Shown here in pieces: positions 16,477-25,032 of a DNA stretch of 64,000 bases (its first letter is position 1; each line of letters begins with the position of its first letter). A program made the position numbers and the translations under genes. This DNA is from Ectobacillus sp. JY-23 (GTDB lineage Bacteria > Bacillota > Bacilli > Bacillales > Bacillaceae_G), in the NCBI RefSeq assembly GCF_023022965.1, contig NZ_CP095462.1:1488001-1552000 (forward strand), read 5' to 3'. The notes below the pieces were generated by a model. That model had not been told where the DNA came from and searched no databases. It saw only the letters and a list, made by a program, of their open reading frames with translations.

Positions 16477-17642
16477 ACCACTTTTCCTTTGATACACGCT
16501 TATTGCATAATAAGCATAAATTTGATTCACAAACAGGTGCTGTCAGTGTACCTATTTACCAAACGTCCACTTTTCATCAAACAAATCCCGATACATTTGG
16601 CAAATACGATTATAGTCGTTCCGGAAACCCTACTCGTGAGGCTCTAGAAGAGGTGATTGCCGATCTTGAAGACGGTGTGAAAGGATTTGCATTCTCATCA
16701 GGCATGGCTGCTATCTCAACTGCCTTTTTGCTCCTATCACAAGGAGATCATGTTCTTATTTCTGAAGATGTATACGGCGGAACCTTTCGAGTTGTAACAG
16801 AAGTACTGGCACGTTACGGCGTAGAGCACACCTTTGTTGATATGAGTAATTTACAAGCTGTAAAAAACGCAATTAGACCAAATACAAAGGTACTATATGT
16901 AGAAACTCCTTCCAACCCACTTTTAAAAGTCACCGACTTAGCTGCTGTATGTCAAATCGCTAAAAAGCACGGCGCTTTGACTTTTGTAGATAATACCTTT
17001 ATGACACCTTTGTATCAGCGTCCTTTGTCTCTAGGAGCTGATGTGGTCTTACACAGCGCAACAAAATTTATTGCTGGGCATAGCGATGTAACTGCAGGTT
17101 TAGCTGTGGTAAAGGATGCATCTTTAGCAAAACAACTCGGCTTTTTACAAAATGCTTTCGGTGCAGTGCTCGCACCACAAGATGCCTGGCTCGTACTTCG
17201 CGGGCTGAAAACATTACAAGTTCGCTTAGAGCGAAGTGCACAAAATGCATCAGCTATGGCTGCCTATCTCGATCAACATCCGAAAATAAAGCATGTACAT
17301 TATCCAGGGCTTACTCATCATCCAGGCTATGACGTACACCAACGTCAAGCATCACATCCCGGTGCTGTTCTTTCCTTTGAATTGCACGAAGAAATATCTC
17401 TAAACTCATTCTTATCATGTATTACATTACCAGTCTTTGCTGTGAGTTTAGGTGCTGTTGAATCTATATTATCTTACCCAGCTAAGATGTCACATGCTGC
17501 TATGTCTGTGGAAGAACGAGAAAAACGAGGCATCTCATCGAATTTGCTTCGTTTATCTGTTGGCTTAGAACATATTGATGATCTTATATGTGACTTTGAA
17601 AATACTTTTGAGAGAACAAAAAGTCACATTCAATTATTCTAA
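16473..17642 (+). CDS. metC: Cystathionine beta-lyase
   Basis: A 389-residue PLP enzyme, a paralogue of the upstream MetI. The PLP lysine is K198 in HSATKFIAGHSD; YSRSGNPTRE and SLGAVESILSYPA are family blocks. It cleaves cystathionine to homocysteine, pyruvate and ammonia, feeding the YitJ/MetH step encoded divergently. GAGGAGG lies before the ATG inside the metI 3' end, and the genes overlap as ATGA. The assignment of lyase versus gamma-lyase rests on gene order, which matches metI-metC of B. subtilis. Confidence 0.93.
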   Translation: MNHFSFDTRLLHNKHKFDSQTGAVSVPIYQTSTFHQTNPDTFGKYDYSRSGNPTREALEEVIADLEDGVKGFAFSSGMAAISTAFLLLSQGDHVLISEDVYGGTFRVVTEVLARYGVEHTFVDMSNLQAVKNAIRPNTKVLYVETPSNPLLKVTDLAAVCQIAKKHGALTFVDNTFMTPLYQRPLSLGADVVLHSATKFIAGHSDVTAGLAVVKDASLAKQLGFLQNAFGAVLAPQDAWLVLRGLKTLQVRLERSAQNASAMAAYLDQHPKIKHVHYPGLTHHPGYDVHQRQASHPGAVLSFELHEEISLNSFLSCITLPVFAVSLGAVESILSYPAKMSHAAMSVEEREKRGISSNLLRLSVGLEHIDDLICDFENTFERTKSHIQLF

Positions 17643-17673
17643 CAAAAAACATATTTTCTATAATAACCAAGAG

Positions 17674-17716
17674 ATACAAGCAGTTGCTAAAGAAGTATTT
17701 TCGCAACTGCTTGTAT
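17674..17716 (+). terminator. Hairpin after metC
   Basis: ATACAAGCAGTTGC (17674-17687) pairs with GCAACTGCTTGTAT (17703-17716), a perfect 14-bp stem. The T-tract is poor. The rest of 17717-18036 holds no gene that I can see. Confidence 0.55.
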
Positions 17717-18036
17717 TATGGTACTATATAAAGAACAAAAATTGTGCTACAATGTGATTTATATAAGTACATTTATATCTTCTCTTTAACAAATTAGCTG
17801 TATTTGATTAGGTTTGAAGAAGTGTGTCAACAGGAGCATTGTAAATCATTCCTAAATCTTGATAGAGTTAAGATAAAAGAGTCTATAACTGTAGGTGCTT
17901 ATATAATTACACAGTAATCTCTTTCTTTACATTATCTTTACGTTTCGCCAAAAGATTTGCAAAGGAGATTCTCTTTACCTTACAATTTTTTGTGTATATC
18001 TTAATGCCAGGAGCATATACGGAGGTGAAAAAGCAA

Positions 18037-18324
18037 ATGATTGAAACATTCGAAAGTGAAGCCAATTTATTTGAAGAAAATGCTGAGATGTTGAAGGTAC
18101 TGGCTCATCCGGTTCGCCTTTGTATTGTGAAGGGACTAATTGAAAAAGGGGCATGTAATGTATCAACAATGTATACAAGCCTTGACATGCCGCAGTCTAC
18201 CATTTCACAGCACTTAGCCAAGTTAAAAAGCTCCAAAATTGTTACGAGTGAGCGAAAAGGTTTAGAAATCTTTTATAGTGTTGATAACGAAAAAGTAACA
18301 CAACTTATAAAGATATTATTTTAA
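18037..18324 (+). CDS. ArsR/SmtB-family repressor (PagR-like)
   Basis: A 95-residue winged-helix protein. LKVLAHPVRLCIVKGL is the family's first helix pair, and LDMPQSTISQHLAKLKSSKIV is the recognition region, followed by the wing ERKGLEIFYSV. It resembles the small PagR/SdpR subgroup more than metal sensors, and the classical ELCVCDL metal box is absent (NVSTMYTSL instead). The start at 18037 is set by GGAGGTG nine bases upstream; an in-frame ATG at 17992 has no such site. No linked target operon is seen, so it may act on its own promoter. Confidence 0.85.
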   Translation: MIETFESEANLFEENAEMLKVLAHPVRLCIVKGLIEKGACNVSTMYTSLDMPQSTISQHLAKLKSSKIVTSERKGLEIFYSVDNEKVTQLIKILF

Positions 18325-18338
18325 TTAGGGGAAAGGTA

Positions 18339-18366
18339 AGCAGCATTTATAAAATGTTGCTTTTCT
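18339..18366 (+). terminator. Terminator of the ArsR-family gene
   Basis: AGCAGCATTT pairs with AAATGTTGCT (one G-U pair), followed by TTTTC. Confidence 0.7.
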
Positions 18367-18400
18367 TATGTCAAAAATTAAACGGAACTCTTGTTTTATA

Positions 18401-18434
18401 TGTAAAAAGTGCGGCAAATGCTGCACTTTTTACA
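18401..18434. terminator. Bidirectional terminator between convergent genes
   Basis: A long stem, TGTAAAAAGTGCGGCA / TGCTGCACTTTTTACA, with one G-U pair. It serves the minus-strand methyltransferase gene and backs up the plus-strand one. Confidence 0.8.
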
Positions 18435-18453
18435 TACAATCATATATAATTTC

Positions 18454-19578
18454 TCATAAAGGTGAATGACGCATTTCATTAGTCACAGCTAGCAGCTCAC
18501 GATAGCCTTCTAGCAGTTTCCCCATAATCGCTATTTGAAAGGTGTCACTTATGCCACCTGTTAGCAATGACCGCACCGCTCGATTATGAGTACTTGCTGT
18601 AGAAAACGGGTCTACATCAACATGATCAATCAACTGTTCGAGGATACCAGTAGCAAGCAAAAATGTTGTTTGTTTAACACGAAGCAGCGTTTCCATTTGA
18701 TTTTCTGCTGCAGCTGACTGCAACCCATCCCAATGTATATGCGTCGTCAAATCCATATCCCCTGGATATAACAATGGATTTGAAATCAATTGATGCTTAT
18801 AATACCCTCGTAAGCTTCCTTGGCGATGAACAGGCTCACACCATTCTTCATTGGTATAGCCATAGTCGACAGTGATAAATAGTCCCTGCTGCAAGACACG
18901 GCCTATTTCAGCCATATAAGATTCCATCGCAAGAGGCACTTCCATTCTTTGCCCATACGCCAACTTGAAATTCTGTTTTTTCAAGTAAGATATAACCTCC
19001 AAATTCTCTAATAAAATAGCACGCTCTATCAGTTGCTGTTGTTCATTAAAAGCGATATATATTTCCACCAACTCATCTTGCTGTTCTACAACATGAACAG
19101 GAAATGCATCAAACAGCTCATTTGCAAACACAATTCCGTTAAAACTATCTACTTCTTGGATAGATGTGCACCAGCGTACGCCTAAGTCTACTAACCTCTC
19201 TTGTTGTAACGTTCGATGATACGGACTAACTTCCACCATTATATAGGTTAAAGTCTTATAGGTTTGCGGGGAAACACGTTGCCATTCCATTAGCACATCA
19301 TATGCAAATTGCCCTGTTCCCCCACCTATTTCACAAATAACAGGGGAAGTGACTTTGGCTTCTACTAACGAAACAAAAAATTTAGCCCATTGCTTTGCAA
19401 ATATTGATATATTACTACTTGTATAAAAATCACCTTGTTTTCCAATCTTCGGTTTGTGTTTCATATAATACCCAAAAGTCGGGTCATATAATGCTTTTTC
19501 CATAAAATCTGCGTACGAAATAGCCTGCAATTTACTTGCTTTAATCTCCTCTATAATTGCTTGCATCATGTTACGCAT
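18454..19578 (-). CDS. MidA/NDUFAF7-family SAM-dependent methyltransferase
   Basis: A 374-residue protein of the DUF185/COG1565 family. The N-terminal region has IEEIKASKLQAISYADFMEKALYDP-type sequence around residues 8-35 and GYYMKHKPKIGKQGDFYTS. The SAM-binding glycine loop is ICEIGGGTGQFAYDVL near 100-115, and VFANELFDAFPVHVV is typical. Mitochondrial relatives methylate an arginine of complex I, but the bacterial substrate is not known. It overlaps the end of yqgX by 8 bases, so it is co-translated. Starts at 19578 or 19569 are both possible; neither has a clear ribosome binding site, as expected for coupling. Confidence 0.85.
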   Translation of the reverse strand: MRNMMQAIIEEIKASKLQAISYADFMEKALYDPTFGYYMKHKPKIGKQGDFYTSSNISIFAKQWAKFFVSLVEAKVTSPVICEIGGGTGQFAYDVLMEWQRVSPQTYKTLTYIMVEVSPYHRTLQQERLVDLGVRWCTSIQEVDSFNGIVFANELFDAFPVHVVEQQDELVEIYIAFNEQQQLIERAILLENLEVISYLKKQNFKLAYGQRMEVPLAMESYMAEIGRVLQQGLFITVDYGYTNEEWCEPVHRQGSLRGYYKHQLISNPLLYPGDMDLTTHIHWDGLQSAAAENQMETLLRVKQTTFLLATGILEQLIDHVDVDPFSTASTHNRAVRSLLTGGISDTFQIAIMGKLLEGYRELLAVTNEMRHSPL

Positions 19579-20200
19579 TTAAAAATGGATTATGTTCTTT
19601 TTCAAATCCAATGGTTGTTTCCGGGCCGTGTCCGCACATTACAACGGTATCATCAGGCAAGGTAAAAAGTTTCTCTTCAATACTCAATACCAATTCATGA
19701 AAGCTACCGCCACGCAAGTCCGTACGTCCTATACTCATTTGAAATAGGACATCACCAGAAAATACCACACCTGCTTCTTTGCAATAATACGATACACTTC
19801 CAGGGGAGTGGCCCGGTGTCTCAAGAACCTCAAATGTAAAATCACCTATTTGAAGCGTGCTTTCTTCCGTAATTACACAATCTGCGGCCTTTGCTGTAAT
19901 ACTTCCCTGTCCAAAGTAGCTAGAACCATTAAGAGTTGTATCCGCCAGCCAGTCTTGCTCAGCTTCATGCACATACACAGGGATAGAGAAAGCATTTCTC
20001 ACCTCATCCACAGCACCAATATGATCAAAGTGTGCATGAGTAAGTAAAATCGCTAATGGATGTAAATGATGCTTTCGTAAATAAGTAATAAGACGTTTCC
20101 CTTCACTACCCGGATCAAAGACAATACATTGCCCCTGTTCATTATGTAAGATATATGCATTGGTTTGTAATGGACCTAACGGCAATTGTCGCCATTTCAT
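19571..20200 (-). CDS. yqgX: Metallo-beta-lactamase fold hydrolase YqgX (glyoxalase II-like)
   Basis: A 209-residue hydrolase. THAHFDHIG (about residues 54-62) is the metal-binding H-x-H-x-D-H motif; ETPGHSPGSVSYY and FSGDVLF give further ligands, and CGHGPETT the last histidine. B. subtilis YqgX is assigned to glyoxalase II-type activity, in the bacillithiol branch of methylglyoxal detoxification; that is family knowledge. AAGGAGGAAA lies upstream of the ATG. It heads a two-gene operon with the methyltransferase gene. Confidence 0.9.
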   Translation of the reverse strand: MKWRQLPLGPLQTNAYILHNEQGQCIVFDPGSEGKRLITYLRKHHLHPLAILLTHAHFDHIGAVDEVRNAFSIPVYVHEAEQDWLADTTLNGSSYFGQGSITAKAADCVITEESTLQIGDFTFEVLETPGHSPGSVSYYCKEAGVVFSGDVLFQMSIGRTDLRGGSFHELVLSIEEKLFTLPDDTVVMCGHGPETTIGFEKEHNPFLNA

Positions 20201-20302
20201 ATGTATCGTTTCCTCCTTTTTTTACTGTTCTACCTTCTTCTATCATGATACAACATTTTGCACAATGTACAAATAAGTGTTGTATTCGCTTTCCTTTAAC
20301 CC

Positions 20303-20331
20303 TCGACATTTGAAAATGTAAGTTGTACAAT
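20303..20331 (+). promoter_or_regulatory. yqgW promoter
   Basis: TCGACA (20303-20308), 17 bases, TACAAT (20326-20331). Confidence 0.6.
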
Positions 20332-20389
20332 AATAAAAGAAGAAATATTGCAAATCTTAGAAAGAGCGGGATAATAAAGGGGGATTTAT

Positions 20390-20569
20390 ATGAAATACGG
20401 TCTTGTTGTTATTTTCGTACTAGTAACACTTTTATCTTTGTATTCCAGCTACAAAACATTAAAAGAAAAGAATATGCTTGGTGCGTCACTTTCTGTCGCC
20501 ACACTGGTTGTATTCGGTTGGTTCACAATCATGACAATCATCAAAAATGGCTATCCGCCTACACATTAA
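20390..20569 (+). CDS. yqgW: YqgW-like DUF2759 membrane protein
   Basis: A 59-residue protein, MKYGLVVIFVLVTLLSLYSS, with two hydrophobic helices (about 3-18 and 33-50) and a C-terminal NGYPPTH. Size and position next to yqgX match B. subtilis YqgW. The function is unknown. AAGGGGG precedes the ATG, and a clean promoter and terminator make it a single-gene unit. Confidence 0.85.
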   Translation: MKYGLVVIFVLVTLLSLYSSYKTLKEKNMLGASLSVATLVVFGWFTIMTIIKNGYPPTH

Positions 20570-20596
20570 AAGCTCTGATGCCTCAGAGCTTTTTTC
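20570..20596 (+). terminator. Terminator of yqgW
   Basis: AAGCTCTGA / TCAGAGCTT with a TGCC loop, then TTTTT. Confidence 0.9.
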
Positions 20597-20627
20597 CATA
20601 GGCTTATTCTTTTTCTGTATATTTCTT

Positions 20628-22472
20628 CTATCTATTGTTAAGAAAACGCAATAAATCGCCGTATATTAACTTATCAGAGTAACGCAATTCTAACCTAGCT
20701 TTTTTTATGTAGGGAAGACAATGTGTTACATCTAATACCTCCCCGTTCCGATTATAACAAACTCCTCTTGTATAAATATAATGTTCCGTAACAAAACTAC
20801 CATCTCGAAACACCGTAAACTGCTCTTTGAGCGGGGAAAAGAAATCCTCCCCAAAATGAATATCCCTTTCACGTTCAACCCCAAGTAAATGTAACAGAGT
20901 TGGTTTCACATCAATCTGTCCTCCTACTTGTGACATCACTTTTGCCTTTTGCCCTGGTATATGTATAATTAACGGCACTTTTTGTAATAAGACAACATCA
21001 GCAGGGGTGAACTCTCCTTTTCCTAAATATTGTGCGAGAGCCTTGTTATGATTTTCAGAAATTCCGTAATGATCTCCATATAATACGAAAATTGTATCTT
21101 CATACAAGCCCTCTTCTTGTAATCGTGTAAAAAAATATCGAACCGCTTCGTCGCTATATCTCACCGTAGAAAAATAACGATTTAATGTACTACTTGTTGA
21201 ATCGTAGGGTGGAATGATTTGATCTTTTACACCTAAGCGAAACGGAAAATGATTAGTAAGTGTAATATACTTAACGTAAAAAGGACGCGGTAACGACTTT
21301 AACTGTTGAATAGATTGCTCAAACATTTCTCTATCTTTTAATCCCCATCCAACAGAATTTGTTGCGTTGGCGGCAAAATGCTGTCCATGAAAATAACGAT
21401 GATATCCTAGTGCAGGATACATAAGATTACGATTCCAAAAACTTTTGTTATTCGCATGAAAAACAGCTGAATAATAGCCGTAATGCCTCAAGATTGCCGG
21501 AGTCGCTACATATTGATTTCCTGCGTGTGTAAAAAATACAGCACCGCGATCTAACGGATATAATGAGTTATCAATGATAAATTCTGCATCCGAAGTTTTT
21601 CCTTGTCCCGTTTGATGATAAAACTCATTGAAGTAGTAGCTCTTTTGAATCAGTTCATTTAAAAATGGTGTGATCACTTGTCCGTTTACTGTATTATTTA
21701 TTACAAATTGCTGCAGAGATTCCATTGAAATAATAATAACGTTTTTTCCCTTAGCAATACCAAATAAATCGTGTTTTGGTTTGCGTTTGCCTCCTACAAA
21801 ATTTTCTACTTCTATTAACTTGTCGCTATCTGCCAATGCTCGTTGTGCAGAAGATTTTGATTGCAGTATCACATCATACACATGATAATTGAATAGACCA
21901 ATGTTTTTGACAAGTATTTTTCGATCGAAAGAACGTGTTAGCAATTGTGGCCTTTCCTTTTCAGCAAATGATAAATGCACTATAAACAGCGTTATTAAAC
22001 CAACGAAATATACGCTTCTACTTTTAATAGATAACTTATCTTTAGGGATGATTTGAGGCCACTTTCTCGCCACATACCACAATACAATAATATCCATAAA
22101 TAAAAGTCCGGTCCTATAACTTAATAATTCACGGATACTTGATCCTAGATCGCTAAAATTACTTGTTTGAAGCAATACAGGCACAGTTAAATAGTCATCA
22201 AAAAAACCATAAAACATTATATTAGAGCATAGTAATATCGTAAGTGAAACAGCACTGCACAAAACAGTATGCGTATACATTTTGCCTTTAGTAAACAAGG
22301 CTATACCAAATATAAATAATAGCGAACTTAATGAGCTGAATAATAAAATCAACTCTTGGACCGTATTTTCAGCAGCAATTGCGAAAATGAATTTATATAC
22401 AACATACATCTTTACCCAAAACAAGAATACTGCCAGTAACATAAAACGAAGTTTCTTGAGCTCTACCAGCAC
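20628..22472 (-). CDS. yqgS: Lipoteichoic acid synthase family protein YqgS
   Basis: A 614-residue membrane enzyme. Five N-terminal transmembrane helices (to about residue 180) lead into an extracellular sulfatase-fold domain. NVIIISMESLQQF holds the first metal ligand (Glu), GQGKTSDAEF the catalytic threonine and LYGDHYGISE the metal-binding Asp-His. The family polymerises glycerol phosphate from phosphatidylglycerol onto a lipid anchor. YqgS is a minor LtaS paralogue in B. subtilis. The start is GTG at 22472 with GAGGTG upstream. It lies downstream of glcK but is separated by a strong terminator. Confidence 0.92.
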   Translation of the reverse strand: MLVELKKLRFMLLAVFLFWVKMYVVYKFIFAIAAENTVQELILLFSSLSSLLFIFGIALFTKGKMYTHTVLCSAVSLTILLCSNIMFYGFFDDYLTVPVLLQTSNFSDLGSSIRELLSYRTGLLFMDIIVLWYVARKWPQIIPKDKLSIKSRSVYFVGLITLFIVHLSFAEKERPQLLTRSFDRKILVKNIGLFNYHVYDVILQSKSSAQRALADSDKLIEVENFVGGKRKPKHDLFGIAKGKNVIIISMESLQQFVINNTVNGQVITPFLNELIQKSYYFNEFYHQTGQGKTSDAEFIIDNSLYPLDRGAVFFTHAGNQYVATPAILRHYGYYSAVFHANNKSFWNRNLMYPALGYHRYFHGQHFAANATNSVGWGLKDREMFEQSIQQLKSLPRPFYVKYITLTNHFPFRLGVKDQIIPPYDSTSSTLNRYFSTVRYSDEAVRYFFTRLQEEGLYEDTIFVLYGDHYGISENHNKALAQYLGKGEFTPADVVLLQKVPLIIHIPGQKAKVMSQVGGQIDVKPTLLHLLGVERERDIHFGEDFFSPLKEQFTVFRDGSFVTEHYIYTRGVCYNRNGEVLDVTHCLPYIKKARLELRYSDKLIYGDLLRFLNNR

Positions 22473-22498
22473 AAATTCGCACCTCTCGAACGTAAAAT

Positions 22499-22526
22499 AA
22501 AAAGTCTGCTATTACGCAGACTTTTT
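22499..22526. terminator. Terminator of glcK (bidirectional stem)
   Basis: AAAAAGTCTGC / GCAGACTTTTT around a short loop, with T-runs on both strands. Confidence 0.88.
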
Positions 22527-22534
22527 TGCTTTAT

Positions 22535-23491
22535 TTAGTGTTTCCCAATTTTTGTTTTTACTAACCAAGCTCCACCAATTACACCTGCATCGTTACCAAG
22601 TGTTGCAATTGCCAATTTTGTACTCTTAGCAACGCGTGAAAACGCATACTGTTCAAAATAACGTTGTACAGGATTCAAAAGTGCATCACCAGCTTTTGAT
22701 ACACCACCGCCAATAACAACTTTTTCTGGGTTCATAATATTGCTGATATTGGCAATTGCCAAACCGAGGTAAGATGCCATTTCTTCTACCACTTGCTTTG
22801 CCAAAGCATCTTCTTCTGCTGCTTCAAACACATCTTTAGACGTAACCATTTCAAACTGAGACAATTGACTCTCTCCACTTTTTGCAAGGGCTTCTTTAGC
22901 CAAGCGTGCAATACCTGTTGCTGATGCTACTGTTTCTAAGCATCCCGTTTTTCCACAGTTACAAGGCGCGCCGCCATGAGGCACAACCGTAATATGACCG
23001 ATTTCGCCGGCTGCACCGCTCACGCCGTGTACAATTTCTCCGTTCGCAATCACACCCCCACCTACACCTGTGCCCAGTGTTACACAAACAAGATCTTTAG
23101 CACCTTCTCCGGCACCTTTCCACATCTCACCAAGAGCTGCAATGTTAGCATCATTGTCAACAATAACCGGAAGCCCTGTTTCAACTTCTAATAAATCCTT
23201 TAATGGATAGTTTGTCCACCCTAGGTTAATCGCCTCATAAATAACACCTGTTGTCAAATCAACCGGACCAGGTGCCCCCATACCAATACCTAACAAGCGT
23301 TGTTTCATCTCACCTAACTCATGCAGCTTTTTATCAATTGCTTTGGCAATATCCAAAGTAATATGCTTACCACTTTCACTAATGTTCGTAGGAATCTCCC
23401 ATTTATGAAGAATTTCGCCGTACATACTGATAAATGCTAACTTAATCGTCGTTCCACCAAGATCGACACCAACCAACCATTTGTCTTCCAT
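22535..23491 (-). CDS. glcK: Glucokinase (ROK family)
   Basis: A 318-residue ROK kinase that phosphorylates glucose with [17 protein letters not shown] near residue 8 is the ATP phosphate loop; [11 protein letters not shown] has the catalytic Asp, and [25 protein letters not shown] spans the ROK signature (about 150-175) with the zinc ligands H and C-x-C-x4-C. The start at 23491 (MEDKWLVGV) follows GAGGATGG; a GTG at 23509 is less likely. In B. subtilis yqgQ lies directly upstream. Here a repeat element separates the two genes. Confidence 0.95.
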   Translation of the reverse strand: MEDKWLVGVDLGGTTIKLAFISMYGEILHKWEIPTNISESGKHITLDIAKAIDKKLHELGEMKQRLLGIGMGAPGPVDLTTGVIYEAINLGWTNYPLKDLLEVETGLPVIVDNDANIAALGEMWKGAGEGAKDLVCVTLGTGVGGGVIANGEIVHGVSGAAGEIGHITVVPHGGAPCNCGKTGCLETVASATGIARLAKEALAKSGESQLSQFEMVTSKDVFEAAEEDALAKQVVEEMASYLGLAIANISNIMNPEKVVIGGGVSKAGDALLNPVQRYFEQYAFSRVAKSTKLAIATLGNDAGVIGGAWLVKTKIGKH

Positions 23492-23524
23492 TTTTATTAC
23501 CATCCTCACTGCATTTTTTCTTTT

Positions 23525-23690
23525 GGCTCTGTTAAAGTTTGTTGTTGATTTCCGTTACGGGGGTTCGCTTTCCGCGTGCGGACAGGGACCTCCTGAACGT
23601 TATGCACCTGCGAGGTCTTCCTTTGATTTGTTTTTTCCGCAGGAGTCTATCAACAAGTGCCGATTATCCACATCAAGTTTTAACACAGCC
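23525..23690 (-). mobile_element. MITE-like repeat, copy B (complete)
   Basis: 166 bp with imperfect terminal inverted repeats: GGCTCTGTTAAAGTTTG at the left and the reverse complement of GGCTGTGTTAAAACTTG at the right (14 of 17 positions agree). It is flanked by a perfect 8-bp direct repeat TTTCTTTT (23517-23524 and 23691-23698). There is no coding capacity. The interior is GC-richer than the surroundings (TTCGCTTTCCGCG, GACCTCCTG, GCGAGGTC). Its right end forms the last codons and stop of yqgQ. Confidence 0.9.
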
Positions 23691-23883
23691 TTTCTTTTAA
23701 TTGTTGCACTTCACTGCGAAGCACCATCAACGCCGCTTCATATGTTTGTTTTTCAATTAGCTGTGATTGTGACAACTCACGTAACTCATCTTCCATTAAC
23801 TCCAGGTCCGCGATGCGATTACCTGTGTAAATAATGGTTCCAAACTGTTTTAAAAGCTGCTGAATGTCATAAATGGATGTCAT
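23680..23883 (-). CDS. yqgQ: YqgQ-like small protein
   Basis: A 67-residue protein matching B. subtilis YqgQ: MTSIYDIQQLLKQFG, then IYTGNRIADLELMEDELREL, all helical, with an uncharacterised role (a nucleic-acid-binding role has been proposed for the family). It normally sits just upstream of glcK. The last codons (R-L-C) and the TAA stop are read from the terminal repeat of MITE copy B, so the original C-terminus has been replaced. Only a few residues appear altered, so it is probably still functional. Confidence 0.8.
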   Translation of the reverse strand: MTSIYDIQQLLKQFGTIIYTGNRIADLELMEDELRELSQSQLIEKQTYEAALMVLRSEVQQLKERLC

Positions 23884-23979
23884 CTTCTCACCCTTTACCT
23901 ATCTTAAGAAAACGTTCACATCTTTTATTATAAAAAGAAGCATATCATGCGTCAATTTACGACGGGAATCCTATAGCTC

Positions 23980-24534
23980 TCATATAAAAATATCTGTTTC
24001 TGTAATTACTTTTTGCACATATTGATCGTGCATATCCATCGGTACAGACGAGACAATTTGCTCAGCAAATGCCAAAGCAACTGTTCTCCCTTTGTACTTC
24101 GGTAAATACCGGTCATAATAACCACCGCCATACCCTATCCTGGCTCTTTCTCTCGTAAACGCCACACCAGGAATAAGCATCAGTTCAATTTCATCTGGAT
24201 TTGCAAGTACAGTTTTAGCAACCATTGGCTCTTGAAGCTCCATATAAACCGTCTCTAATTGTGCGAATGACGTAATATACCGAAATTCCATGTCTCTTGT
24301 TTTAGGTGTGCATTTTGGAACAGCTACCTTTTTTCCTATATGCCATGCATATTCAATGATGCTGCGTGTATCTGGCTCGTGTCCCATCGAGATCGTAATT
24401 GCAATAGTCCGTGCTTGTTCCCATTCAGCTTGTTGATATAACCGTTGTGCGAGCAGTAGCGATTTCTCTGTACGCTCTTTCAACGTCATATGGTTCAATT
24501 CCATCAATATTGCTTTTCTCAACTCTGCTTTCAT
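23980..24534 (-). CDS. yqgN: 5-formyltetrahydrofolate cyclo-ligase
   Basis: A 184-residue enzyme that converts 5-formyl-THF to methenyl-THF using ATP. The family signature LMLIPGVAFTRERARIGYGGGYYDRYL (split here as GVAFTRERARIGYGGG and YYDRYLPKYKG, about 131-155) is intact. The start follows AAGAGGTGAAG. The length matches B. subtilis YqgN. It appears to be its own unit, with 96 bp to yqgQ. Confidence 0.93.
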   Translation of the reverse strand: MKAELRKAILMELNHMTLKERTEKSLLLAQRLYQQAEWEQARTIAITISMGHEPDTRSIIEYAWHIGKKVAVPKCTPKTRDMEFRYITSFAQLETVYMELQEPMVAKTVLANPDEIELMLIPGVAFTRERARIGYGGGYYDRYLPKYKGRTVALAFAEQIVSSVPMDMHDQYVQKVITETDIFI

Positions 24535-24599
24535 CGCTTCACCTCTTTACATTACAAACGTGTATGCGAAATGGCACAATAAATTGTATGCTACATAAA

Positions 24600-24715
24600 G
24601 GCTTTGCTAAAGTTCCTATCATTTTTGTATGGGGTCATTTTTTCTAAACGATTAGGAAGCCTCTCCCCCTCCAATTAACAAGTGACACTTATTAGACATT
24701 AAGCTCTAGCAAACC
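24600..24715 (-). mobile_element. MITE-like repeat, copy F (badly eroded)
   Basis: GGCTTTGCTAAAGTTC at 24600 resembles the left terminal repeat. ATTAACAAGTG...ATTAGACATTAAGCTCTAGCAAACC resembles the right end of copies at 23525 and 39583. No target duplication is visible. It occupies most of the 24535-24785 gap; nothing else was seen there. Confidence 0.45.
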
Positions 24716-24784
24716 CTTGTTTACAAAGCCTCCGCTGATAACACCTATAACATTATCCCACCTGGCACCCTATCTTTCCTCACA

Positions 24785-24814
24785 ACAAAAAAACAGTAGG
24801 AATCCCTACTGTTT
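24785..24814 (-). terminator. Terminator of rpmG
   Basis: AAACAGTAGG / CCTACTGTTT, followed by TTTTTTT on the minus strand. Confidence 0.88.
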
Positions 24815-24962
24815 ACTTTGTTTCGCGGTGTAATGTAACTTTCTTTAATCTTGGGCAGTATTTTTTAAGTTCGATACGCTCAGGATTATTACGCTTGTTT
24901 TTCTTAGTGATATAGTTACGATCTCCGCACTCTGTGCATGCTAGAGTAATGTTTACGCGCAT
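24813..24962 (-). CDS. rpmG: Ribosomal protein bL33
   Basis: 49 residues starting [20 protein letters not shown]. The paired cysteines CTEC and a later lone cysteine (KYCPRL) show the zinc ribbon reduced to three Cys. [22 protein letters not shown] is the conserved C-terminus (two pieces joined). GGAGGG precedes the ATG. It is part of the large ribosomal subunit. B. subtilis has paralogues (rpmGA, rpmGB); position next to yqgN supports rpmGA. Confidence 0.95.
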   Translation of the reverse strand: MRVNITLACTECGDRNYITKKNKRNNPERIELKKYCPRLKKVTLHRETK

Positions 24963-25032
24963 GTTAATTTCCCTCCAGTCTTTAATAACATAAATCAGAC
25001 TTTACTATGATATCACTTTTTAAATAAAAATT

